Source: DAOUEG01 sp964589285 (GTDB lineage Bacteria; Chloroflexota; Dehalococcoidia; Dehalococcoidales; RBG-16-60-22). Taken from it: a stretch of 5,334 nt of DNA. This document shows positions 1-5,309 of this stretch, piece after piece. The stretch's first letter is position 1, and every line of letters begins with the position of its first letter. The stretch spans positions 1 to 5,334 of the forward strand of contig CAZPSP010000166.1 of assembly GCA_964589285.1 (NCBI GenBank), given 5' to 3'. A model generated the notes under the pieces. That model was not told the DNA's origin. It searched no databases and saw only the letters and a program-made list of their open reading frames with translations. A program made the translations under genes and the position numbers.

Positions 1-1650
1 CCGGGCCTTTTTCCTTGCCAGCATCATCCGGATGATTACTCCGGCACCGATGACGACCGCCACCCCGGCGATAACGGGGACCAGGATGTTGCTGCCGGAG
101 CTATCGGTATCATCGGTAAGCAAAGCCTGAACATCCTGTTCACTGATCAGTTCCGGGGATTTCAGGCCTTCTTGCATTATCAGGGAATTCAGTTCACTCG
201 CGGTAAATGCGGCAACCGATACTGTTCCAATGTCGGTTAACGTCAGTTTTTGTCCGGCACTGATAATGGATTCCTTCGGTCCTCCGGCGGCGACGAACAG
301 GGCGGCGTTACCTGAGCCGTCCGGTTGAGAACTGTAATAATCGAGTTCACCGGATATCACGTAGACGGAGGCGGACGAGCCGTCCGCCGAAATGATGAAC
401 TCCCCGGTAACCGTCCATTCTTCACCGGTCGCCGGTCCCGCTGGTATGCTCAACCAGGGCTCCGGCTGCGCGCCTGCCAGGATAACGCCTGGGTCATCAA
501 CGGCACAATACGCACCATTAAAATCCGGGAGGCTGCCCCTTGTACCGCCGGCTATCGTGGGGGTGCGCACGATAAACGGGTTCTCCTCCACCTCGGGAGT
601 TTCTCTCATCAAGGCTCGCTTGATACTGATAGCGCCTTCATACAGCGACCACAGGGCTGGATAAGGGGATTCCTGGACCGCCGTTGGCGATTCCATCAAG
701 GTGTCGCTGCCGATGGATATGACGTCCTGCTGGCCTTCTTTGTTGGTGAAAACCATCCGGCACATGGATTTCGGGCCGGTACGTATCCTGTCCCCGCTGT
801 GGATTTTCGTATCGGCTTTCAACGGCCCTCTCCAATTTCCGAAGGCGTTGTCGTATACCCACACCTCGCCCTTTGGTTCGATGACGGTGCCGCGCTGCTG
901 GGTGAGTTCCTTCGGTTTCAGCCACTGGAGCCAGGGCGGCACATGGATAACTGCTCCCGATTCGGTCACGTACCGTTCGGCGCGTTTCTGCCAGGCGGGC
1001 CGGTCGTCACCGGTCGATGAGGTCGTCGATGTAGCTGCCGTCGCGGCGCCGGTTGGGCCGGCTTCACCCGGCTCGTAGACCCAGAGGATATGGAACGGTT
1101 CACTCGTCGAAAGACGCGGCTGTATCCACAGCTTGCCGCCGGAAGCTTCCGGCACGACGAATTGCAGCATGATCGATCTCTGCGTATGTTCGCTGTTCAG
1201 TTCATACCGCTTGTCGCCCAGGCTGGTAACAAGAGAATCATCGTCATTCCGCTGGCTGGCCTGGTAAGAGAACTGCCGTTTGGCGGTGCCCACAAAACCT
1301 TCGGCCTTGCCGCTCGAAGCCAGCTGCACCGTTTCTCCCGGTATCAGTGTCTCCGGCGGAACATCATAATTGAAGGTGAAATGGGCATCCGCGAGCGTCT
1401 GCCCGGACTTGACGGTTTGAATGTGGAACTCAAAGATGGATTCCTTCAGTACCACTTTAAACTTGTTCGATACGCCGGCCATGGCCTGTTCTGTTTCGGT
1501 CGTCTCATCCGGTGTGCCGCATACCACATCGGTCAATACCCAGACGGCATCGCCGCCTTCCCTGGGTTCCAGCGCCAGAGCTTCTTCCTGCGGCAGAAGA
1601 CACGCGCCGAGAACGAATGCCGCAATGAACAATAACCATCGTCGTTTCAT
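1..1650 (-). CDS. Exported FecR-domain protein with C-terminal membrane anchor (3' end beyond window)
   Basis: All 550 codons from ATG 1650 to the left edge are open; the stop is not in the window. Residues 1-26 form a signal peptide (MKRR, then a hydrophobic core). It could be cleaved after ALA (24-26) or, as a lipoprotein, before C17 in the lipobox-like LGAC. Residues 30-195 look beta-rich and match no family I recognise. Residues 196-215 are a Gly/Ala/Thr/Ser linker. Residues about 252-373 resemble a FecR domain: GTVIEPKGEVWV, GDRIRTGPKS (285-294), and a strand followed by VRTPTIAGGTRGS (361-373). A further VYVISGEL (429-436) and AGQKL (465-469) match the end of that fold. A single transmembrane helix spans about 522-545, followed by the basic tail ARKKAR. 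The likely topology is a large extracytoplasmic part held by the C-terminal helix. Such FecR domains occur in envelope proteins well outside iron signalling, so the ligand is unknown. The start is supported by AAGGAAAG upstream. Long plus-strand ORFs here are antisense shadows. Confidence 0.85.
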   Translation of the reverse strand, partial: MKRRWLLFIAAFVLGACLLPQEEALALEPREGGDAVWVLTDVVCGTPDETTETEQAMAGVSNKFKVVLKESIFEFHIQTVKSGQTLADAHFTFNYDVPPETLIPGETVQLASSGKAEGFVGTAKRQFSYQASQRNDDDSLVTSLGDKRYELNSEHTQRSIMLQFVVPEASGGKLWIQPRLSTSEPFHILWVYEPGEAGPTGAATAATSTTSSTGDDRPAWQKRAERYVTESGAVIHVPPWLQWLKPKELTQQRGTVIEPKGEVWVYDNAFGNWRGPLKADTKIHSGDRIRTGPKSMCRMVFTNKEGQQDVISIGSDTLMESPTAVQESPYPALWSLYEGAISIKRALMRETPEVEENPFIVRTPTIAGGTRGSLPDFNGAYCAVDDPGVILAGAQPEPWLSIPAGPATGEEWTVTGEFIISADGSSASVYVISGELDYYSSQPDGSGNAALFVAAGGPKESIISAGQKLTLTDIGTVSVAAFTASELNSLIMQEGLKSPELISEQDVQALLTDDTDSSGSNILVPVIAGVAVVIGAGVIIRMMLARKKAR

Positions 1651-1654
1651 CGCT

Positions 1655-1662
1655 CTTTCCTT
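1655..1662 (-). promoter_or_regulatory. Ribosome binding site of the FecR-domain gene
   Basis: On the minus strand AAGGAAAG ends 4 bases before ATG 1650, and its AAGGA core ends 7 bases before the ATG. This purine-rich Shine-Dalgarno site fixes the start, and the signal peptide begins directly at that ATG. Confidence 0.7.
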
Positions 1663-1677
1663 AACTTGATTTTTTAC

Positions 1678-1706
1678 ATGGTAAAGAAACCGGTTGCATT
1701 TGTAAA
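1678..1706 (-). promoter_or_regulatory. Sigma-70-like promoter of the FecR-domain gene
   Basis: Reading the minus strand, TTTACA (1706-1701, 5 of 6 to TTGACA) is followed after exactly 17 bases by TACCAT (1683-1678, 4 of 6 to TATAAT). Transcription would begin near 1671, leaving a leader of about 20 bases that contains the ribosome binding site. The -10 lies inside the small palindrome TTTACATGGTAAA (1673-1685). The spacer contains the perfect 8-bp palindrome AACCGGTT (1688-1695). Either could be an operator, but this is inferred from position only. Confidence 0.55.
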
Positions 1707-1874
1707 GTTTGTTCCACTTTTTGCGGTAAAATAACGTAACAACCGGTGTGAGGTTGGGGAAAATGGCGGCTCTTCAAAGGTAACCTGATATCCCTGCTAT
1801 AAGGTCCGGTCACTGGCGGAAGGGTACGCGCCCTGCTGGCGGACGGCAAACGCATGAGGGAAAAGGGCCTGGAC

Positions 1875-1974
1875 NNNNNNNNNNNNNNNNNNNNNNNNNN
1901 NNNNNNNNNNNNNNNNNNNNNNNNNNNNNNNNNNNNNNNNNNNNNNNNNNNNNNNNNNNNNNNNNNNNNNNNNN
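1875..1974. other. Assembly gap (100 N)
   Basis: There are exactly 100 unknown bases, the usual placeholder for a scaffold gap of unknown length. The true distance between the FecR-domain gene and the ROK gene is unknown, and one or more genes may be missing. No operon or neighbourhood argument should be carried across it. Confidence 0.97.
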
Positions 1975-1995
1975 TTTTGACCTTTGACTTTTAAT
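1975..1995. repeat. Degenerate 7-bp tandem repeat at the gap edge
   Basis: Three consecutive 7-mers, TTTTGAC, CTTTGAC and TTTTAAT, start directly at the right lip of the gap and end 6 bases before the stop codon of the ROK gene. The first two differ at one base. The array may continue into the unresolved region and could be the reason the assembly broke here. Confidence 0.45.
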
Positions 1996-2001
1996 TTTCC
2001 C

Positions 2002-2901
2002 TCACATCCTCGCCTTCGCCAGCGCTATGGCCCCCAGGACCCCCGCCTCCTCTCCTAGTGCCGGCGGCACGATAAAGGTATCGATGTTCTTCGTGATGGC
2101 CGGATGATCGATGTAATCGATCAGGATGTCCGAGAGATATTTCCGTACCATCGGCAGCAGTCGCTCCTGCTTCATGACTCCGCCCCCGATGATGATGCGC
2201 TCCGGCGATAGTGTGCAGATGAAGTTCATCAGGCCCGCCGCCAGGTAGTCCGCTTCCAGAGCCCAGCCCTGGTGGTCCGGAGGGAGTTCCTCGGCAGGTT
2301 TTTTCCAGCGTATCCGCATCGCTTCACCGGAAGCCAGCCCTTCCAGGCAGTCCCCGTGGTACGGGCAGCCCCCCAGGTACGGGTCCCGCTCCCGGTTGTG
2401 CGGCACGAGGATGTGCCCCATCTCCGGGTGCGTCAGGCCGTGAAGGAGTTGCCCGTTGACCATCGCCCCGCCGCCGATGCCCGTTCCCACGGTGAGGTAA
2501 ATGAAATTGTCGAGGCCTTTGGCCGCGCCCCAGGCCTTCTCCCCGAGCGCCGCGGCGTTGACGTCCGTATCGAACTTGACCGGCGCCCTGAGCGCCTGCT
2601 CGATCTTGCCCGCCAGGTCGGTCTGTTTCCAGCCGGTCTTGGGCGTTGAGGTGATGTACCCCCAGGTTGGAGAGGCCGGGTTCAAATCGATTGGCCCGAA
2701 CGAGCCGATGCCGATGCCCGCCAGGTTCCTGATGGAAGGCTGGGAGAAGAACTCGACGACCTTTGCGATCGTTTCATCCGGCGTCGTGGTCGGGATACGG
2801 GTGATTTCCCGGATGTCATCTGGGCCGGTGCCCGCCGCGCAGACGAATTTCGTGCCCCCGGCCTCGATGCCGCCGTAGACCCTCTTATCGATAACTACCA
2901 T
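2002..2901 (-). CDS. ROK-family sugar kinase, fructokinase-like
   Basis: The 299-residue protein is a complete ROK kinase of usual length. Family members transfer phosphate from ATP to a hexose in the cytoplasm. It closely resembles, from memory, the Bacillus subtilis fructokinase GmuE/YdhR, so D-fructose to fructose-6-phosphate (EC 2.7.1.4) is the best guess. Visible motifs are the N-terminal phosphate loop GGIEAGGTK (10-18), with Glu where many ROK proteins have Asp; GIGSFGPID (64-72); DTDVNAAALGE (111-121), with D113 as the expected catalytic base; GTGIGGG (139-145); HPEMGH (158-163); the zinc-type knuckle CPYHGDC (179-185), with H163 the likely fourth ligand; then LEGLASG (186-192) and GGGVM (239-243). 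The strong AGGAGG site five bases before ATG 2901 fixes the start. It lies 158 bp downstream of the SDR gene on the same strand and may be co-transcribed with it. Mannose or glucose cannot be excluded as substrates. Confidence 0.93.
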   Translation of the reverse strand: MVVIDKRVYGGIEAGGTKFVCAAGTGPDDIREITRIPTTTPDETIAKVVEFFSQPSIRNLAGIGIGSFGPIDLNPASPTWGYITSTPKTGWKQTDLAGKIEQALRAPVKFDTDVNAAALGEKAWGAAKGLDNFIYLTVGTGIGGGAMVNGQLLHGLTHPEMGHILVPHNRERDPYLGGCPYHGDCLEGLASGEAMRIRWKKPAEELPPDHQGWALEADYLAAGLMNFICTLSPERIIIGGGVMKQERLLPMVRKYLSDILIDYIDHPAITKNIDTFIVPPALGEEAGVLGAIALAKARM

Positions 2902-2906
2902 GATGT

Positions 2907-2912
2907 CCTCCT
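2907..2912 (-). promoter_or_regulatory. Ribosome binding site of the ROK kinase gene
   Basis: AGGAGG on the minus strand is a perfect Shine-Dalgarno core placed five bases before ATG 2901. Its strength suggests independent, efficient translation of the kinase despite the 158-bp distance from the SDR gene. Confidence 0.8.
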
Positions 2913-2924
2913 GCCTTGCCTTGT

Positions 2925-2947
2925 ACTGATACTTGTTTGCACTGATA
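2925..2947. repeat. 7-bp direct repeat ahead of the ROK gene
   Basis: ACTGATA occurs at 2925-2931 and again at 2941-2947, a 16-bp period. On the minus strand each copy is TATCAGT followed by similar CAA-containing sequence. It sits in the leader of the kinase gene. It could be a regulator site or chance; no clear -35/-10 pair goes with it. Confidence 0.3.
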
Positions 2948-2971
2948 AGAGTTTTCGGGCGAGCCGCTCAT

Positions 2972-3003
2972 GGTGGGCCTGTCGTACCAACGGCCCGCCT
3001 TTT
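2972..3003 (+). terminator. Hairpin with short T-run, terminator-like in the plus direction
   Basis: GGTGGGCC (2972-2979) pairs with GGCCCGCC (2992-2999) around a 12-base loop, with one G-U wobble, and is followed by TTTT (3000-3003). On the plus strand this has the form of a weak intrinsic terminator. Both flanking genes are on the minus strand. Read that way, the stem has a C-A mismatch and no T-run follows it, so it is unlikely to end the SDR transcript. It might stop antisense transcription or act as an RNA processing or stability element. Confidence 0.3.
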
Positions 3004-3059
3004 AACAATTTTAACGGTTTCATCATTACGCTCTTATCCGCAACCAGGTACTCATCCTG

Positions 3060-3824
3060 TCACCTCGACGTAAAACCGCCGTCCACGATGAGGTCCGTCC
3101 CGGTGGTGTAGCTGGCGGCGTCCGAAGCCAGGTAAATGACCGCTCCGGCCAGTTCCTCCGGCCTTGCCAGCCGGCCCATCGGTATCATCGCTTCCCATGC
3201 GGGGAAGAGGTCTTTCGCCATCAGCGTCATTTCCGTGGCTGTGTAGCCGGGGCTGATGCAGTTCACGCGCACGCCGTACGGCGCCCATTCCACCGCCAGG
3301 CACTTGGTGAGCAGAATGACGCCGGCCTTGGAGGCGTTATAGTGCGCCTGTTTTTGCGGGTAGTTGGCGATGGTGCCGGACATGGAGGCGATATTGACGA
3401 TGCTCCCCCGCTTCTGCGGCAGCATCACCGCGGCCGCTGCCTGGCAGCAGAGGAAAACGCCTTTCAGGTTGGTGTCCACCACGCGATCGAAGTGCTCTTC
3501 CGGCGTGTCTTCCGCCGCCTCATGGATGCAGACCCCGGCGTTGTTGACGACGATGTCCAGCCCCCCGAGTGCCGCCGCGGCTTCCGAGAACGCCGCATTG
3601 ACCTGGGACTTGACGGTGATGTCCGCCTGGTGGACCGGGGCTTTCCGGCCCAGCGCCCGGATTTCATTCGCGACCTTTTCCGCGTCCGCCGTGTTGATCT
3701 CCACGATGGCAACGTCGCAGCCGGACTCTGCCAGCGCCAGCGCCAGTACCCGCCCGATGCCCCGGCCCGCCCCGGTCACCAGCGCCTTGCGCCCGTCCAG
3801 CCTGAACAACTCCTGGATATGCAT
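3060..3824 (-). CDS. SDR-family NAD(P)-dependent oxidoreductase (sugar/polyol dehydrogenase type)
   Basis: This 254-residue classical short-chain dehydrogenase/reductase is complete and of usual length. The Rossmann cofactor loop is TGAGRGIG (17-24). E42 at the end of strand beta-2 suggests NAD(H) over NADP(H). D68 is the usual adenine-contact aspartate, and NNAG spans 94-97. The catalytic set is N119, S147 (NIASMSG), Y162 and K166 (YNASK). ISPGYTATEM follows, and the C-terminus ends in the family-typical GTDLIVDGG. The segment around NYPQKQAHYNASK resembles gluconate 5-dehydrogenase, sorbose reductase and arabinitol dehydrogenase-like SDRs, so a cytoplasmic polyol/ketose or sugar-acid reaction is likely. 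The substrate cannot be read from sequence, and similar proteins are often mislabelled as FabG. GGAGG six bases before ATG 3824 fixes the start. It is the promoter-proximal gene of a possible two-gene unit with the ROK kinase and is divergent from the MFS gene. Confidence 0.92.
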   Translation of the reverse strand: MHIQELFRLDGRKALVTGAGRGIGRVLALALAESGCDVAIVEINTADAEKVANEIRALGRKAPVHQADITVKSQVNAAFSEAAAALGGLDIVVNNAGVCIHEAAEDTPEEHFDRVVDTNLKGVFLCCQAAAAVMLPQKRGSIVNIASMSGTIANYPQKQAHYNASKAGVILLTKCLAVEWAPYGVRVNCISPGYTATEMTLMAKDLFPAWEAMIPMGRLARPEELAGAVIYLASDAASYTTGTDLIVDGGFTSR

Positions 3825-3830
3825 CGTTTC

Positions 3831-3835
3831 CCTCC
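3831..3835 (-). promoter_or_regulatory. Ribosome binding site of the SDR gene
   Basis: GGAGG on the minus strand lies six bases before ATG 3824. It supports this start and agrees with the cofactor loop beginning at residue 17, as expected in short classical SDRs. Confidence 0.75.
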
Positions 3836-3841
3836 GCGTTC

Positions 3842-3870
3842 ATTATGCACCAGCGCTGTAAAGGGAGCAA
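3842..3870 (-). promoter_or_regulatory. Sigma-70-like promoter of the SDR gene (and possibly the ROK gene)
   Basis: On the minus strand TTGCTC (3870-3865, 3 of 6) and CATAAT (3847-3842, 5 of 6 to TATAAT) are separated by exactly 17 bases. Transcription would start near 3835, which would give an extremely short leader with the GGAGG site at its very 5' end. Either the leader really is that short or the true promoter is elsewhere in the region. Its -35 lies six bases from the -35 of the MFS promoter. Confidence 0.45.
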
Positions 3871-3937
3871 GGCCGCTTGTGTTTTTTCAACGGCTGGTCT
3901 ATGATTGTGCGAGCACATCGCGCGCTGTCAAGGCCGC
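3853..3937. repeat. Two-part direct repeat spanning the divergent promoters
   Basis: GCGCTGT (3853-3859), eight bases, then CAAGGCCGC (3868-3876) recurs as GCGCTGT (3922-3928) joined directly to CAAGGCCGC (3929-3937). The copies therefore share 16 bases and differ by an 8-bp insertion. One copy covers the SDR -35 and abuts the MFS -35; the other lies in the presumed MFS leader. This could be a pair of operator half-sites or the remnant of a local duplication. Confidence 0.5.
3877..3905 (+). promoter_or_regulatory. Sigma-70-like promoter of the MFS gene
   Basis: TTGTGT (3877-3882, 3 of 6) and TATGAT (3900-3905, 5 of 6 to TATAAT) are exactly 17 bases apart. Transcription would begin near 3912 and leave a leader of about 46 bases before ATG 3958. 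The imperfect inverted repeat GCCGCTTG / CAACGGC (3872-3879 and 3888-3894) covers the -35 and part of the spacer and could be an operator. Confidence 0.5.
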
Positions 3938-3957
3938 GGATTCCCGGCACTGGACAC

Positions 3958-5193
3958 ATGACGTTTCTACGAAATCTCAGGACTATCGATTCCCTGCGGA
4001 ATCCCAACTTCCGCGTGTACTTTATCAGCCGGCTTTTTGACGCTTCCGCCATGAACGTCCGGCAGATGGCCCTTATCTACCTGATGTACCGGCTCACGGA
4101 TTCCGCCACGCTGCTCGGCGTCATCGTTCTGGCGCGGGCCTTACCCATGCTGGTGCTCAGCCCGATAGCCGGGGCCTTCGCAGACCGGCTCCAGAAGAAA
4201 TACCTCATTATCGGCGCCGGCATCCTGGACACCATCCTGGCTGCGTCCATCGGCATGGGTATCCTCTTCGGCTATATCAGTGCAGAAAATCCCGGTTCGT
4301 GGTGGGTGCTGGTGGCCGCATCGGTCATTGACGGTATGATATCGGGTACCAAAGGCCCCGCCAATGACGCCATGGTCATCGAGGTTGTCGGTAAAGACCG
4401 CATCACCAACGCCATCGCCCTCAGCCAGATGGGGATGAACGTTCTCCGGCTTGTCTCTCCCGCTATTGCCGGTTTCCTTATCGATACCGCCGGCTTTGAA
4501 GTGGTCTACTTCTCCATGGCGGGCCTGTACCTGTGCTCGTTCCTTTTCATGTCGATGGTGCCGCCGCTCAGTTCGCCGTTCAAAAGCCAGACCAACGTGT
4601 TTGCGGATATCGTCAGCGTGTGGCGGTACATGACGGTACGCAAAGACATTCTTTATGTCCTCGGCACGGTCTTCGTCATGGTCTTCCTGTCCATGCCGTA
4701 TACCCAGCTCATGCCTATTTTCGTCGATGACGTGCTGGATGTCGGCGGTACCGGCTACGGTTTCCTGGTGTCCATGCAGGGCATCGGCTCGATCATCGGT
4801 TCCATCATTTTGGCTTCGTTGCCGAACACGGTCGGGCGCGGCCGCCTGATGATCATCAGCGGTATGATTCTCGGCGGGGCTATTTCCCTGTTCGCTTTCT
4901 CCACTTCTTATACCATTTCCCTGGTGCTGATGGCGGTCATCGGCCTCGGGCAGGCCGGCCGGATGACACTGCCTGTGGCCCTGCTCCAGTCCAACACGGA
5001 GAGCGACTACCGCGCCCGGGTGATGAGTTTCTACGGCGTGGAGTTCGGGCTTTCCAGCCTGGGCAGCTTCTTCGCCGCCATGCTGGTGGATACCATGGGC
5101 ATCCAGTGGTCGGTCGGCGGCCTGGCTATCGGGTTGGCGGTTATCACGGTTTTCATGCTGGTATTCAGCCGGCGGCTGCGGGCGATGCCGTGA
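3958..5193 (+). CDS. MFS transporter, drug-exporter (MefA/EntS-like) type
   Basis: The 411-residue inner-membrane protein has about twelve hydrophobic helices, the usual size and fold of the major facilitator superfamily. The N-terminus SLRNPNFRVYF (12-22) leads into helix 1. The motif A loop between helices 2 and 3 is GAFADRLQKK (72-81), with D76 and R77 in place. DRITNAIAL (147-155) and SPAIAG (167-172) fit the exporter-like group (proton-driven macrolide/siderophore efflux) better than sugar importers. A central hydrophilic loop follows helix 6 (around VPPLSSPFKS), and the protein ends in basic SRRLRAMP. The substrate is unknown. The frame is also open from TTG 3877, giving 27 extra residues that are Arg-rich and lack the family look. 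That TTG coincides with the -35 of the predicted promoter, so ATG 3958 is preferred even though its Shine-Dalgarno is weak. The gene is divergent from the SDR gene with 133 bp between start codons. Confidence 0.88.
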   Translation: MTFLRNLRTIDSLRNPNFRVYFISRLFDASAMNVRQMALIYLMYRLTDSATLLGVIVLARALPMLVLSPIAGAFADRLQKKYLIIGAGILDTILAASIGMGILFGYISAENPGSWWVLVAASVIDGMISGTKGPANDAMVIEVVGKDRITNAIALSQMGMNVLRLVSPAIAGFLIDTAGFEVVYFSMAGLYLCSFLFMSMVPPLSSPFKSQTNVFADIVSVWRYMTVRKDILYVLGTVFVMVFLSMPYTQLMPIFVDDVLDVGGTGYGFLVSMQGIGSIIGSIILASLPNTVGRGRLMIISGMILGGAISLFAFSTSYTISLVLMAVIGLGQAGRMTLPVALLQSNTESDYRARVMSFYGVEFGLSSLGSFFAAMLVDTMGIQWSVGGLAIGLAVITVFMLVFSRRLRAMP

Positions 5194-5309
5194 ATGAGGC
5201 GTGTGAAACGATGGCGCCAATGTGCAGACAGATCATTAAGCCTGTCAGGAAACCCCCGGATCGATCTGCCTTAAAGTGCCAGAATAGCATTGTTGTACCG
5301 GCGTTTTGT

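Larger units (their letters stand above)
1651..1874. other. Non-coding or unresolved sequence upstream of the FecR gene, up to the assembly gap
   Basis: Bases 1651-1706 hold the ribosome binding site and promoter of the FecR gene. Bases 1707-1800 are comparatively AT-rich with no credible gene. Bases 1803-1874 are GC-rich and open in more than one frame into the gap. The plus frame starting at 1803 reads GPVTGGRVRALLADGK and onward, with an ATG at 1854 but no good ribosome binding site. This could be the edge of a gene lost in the gap, but its strand and identity cannot be decided. Confidence 0.5.

Noticed and set aside
325..1635. Long plus-strand ORFs (231 and 181 codons) at 325-1020 and 1090-1635
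   Set aside because: They lie in the frame directly antisense to the FecR-domain gene, have unlike, Arg/Gly-rich composition and no domain, while the minus strand shows a signal peptide, motifs, a promoter and a ribosome binding site.
1813..1843. CTGGCGGA repeated at 1813-1820 and 1836-1843
   Set aside because: It is a single short GC-rich repeat near a contig end and is not distinguishable from chance.
1661..1855. 64-codon minus-strand ORF upstream of the FecR gene
   Set aside because: It has no ribosome binding site, an unusual basic composition, and overlaps the promoter and leader of the FecR gene.
2272..2878. Plus-strand ORFs of 125 codons
   Set aside because: They overlap the ROK kinase gene entirely and show no recognisable features.
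3342..4040. Plus-strand ORF of 232 codons and overlapping shorter ones
   Set aside because: They are shadows of the SDR gene, which carries all the catalytic and cofactor motifs on the minus strand. The ORF also runs through the promoter region.
4141..5220. 359-codon minus-strand ORF
   Set aside because: It is codon-register antisense to the MFS gene. Its His/Gln/Asp-rich, domain-free translation is what the complement of hydrophobic codons gives in GC-rich DNA, and it covers a well-supported gene.
5229..5268. CAGATC / GATCTG inverted repeat after the MFS gene
   Set aside because: Only six bases pair across a 28-base loop with no T-run, which is well within chance.
5194..5274. 26-codon plus-strand ORF starting right after the MFS stop
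   Set aside because: It has no ribosome binding site, a low-information basic sequence and no recognisable feature. It is probably untranslated 3' sequence.
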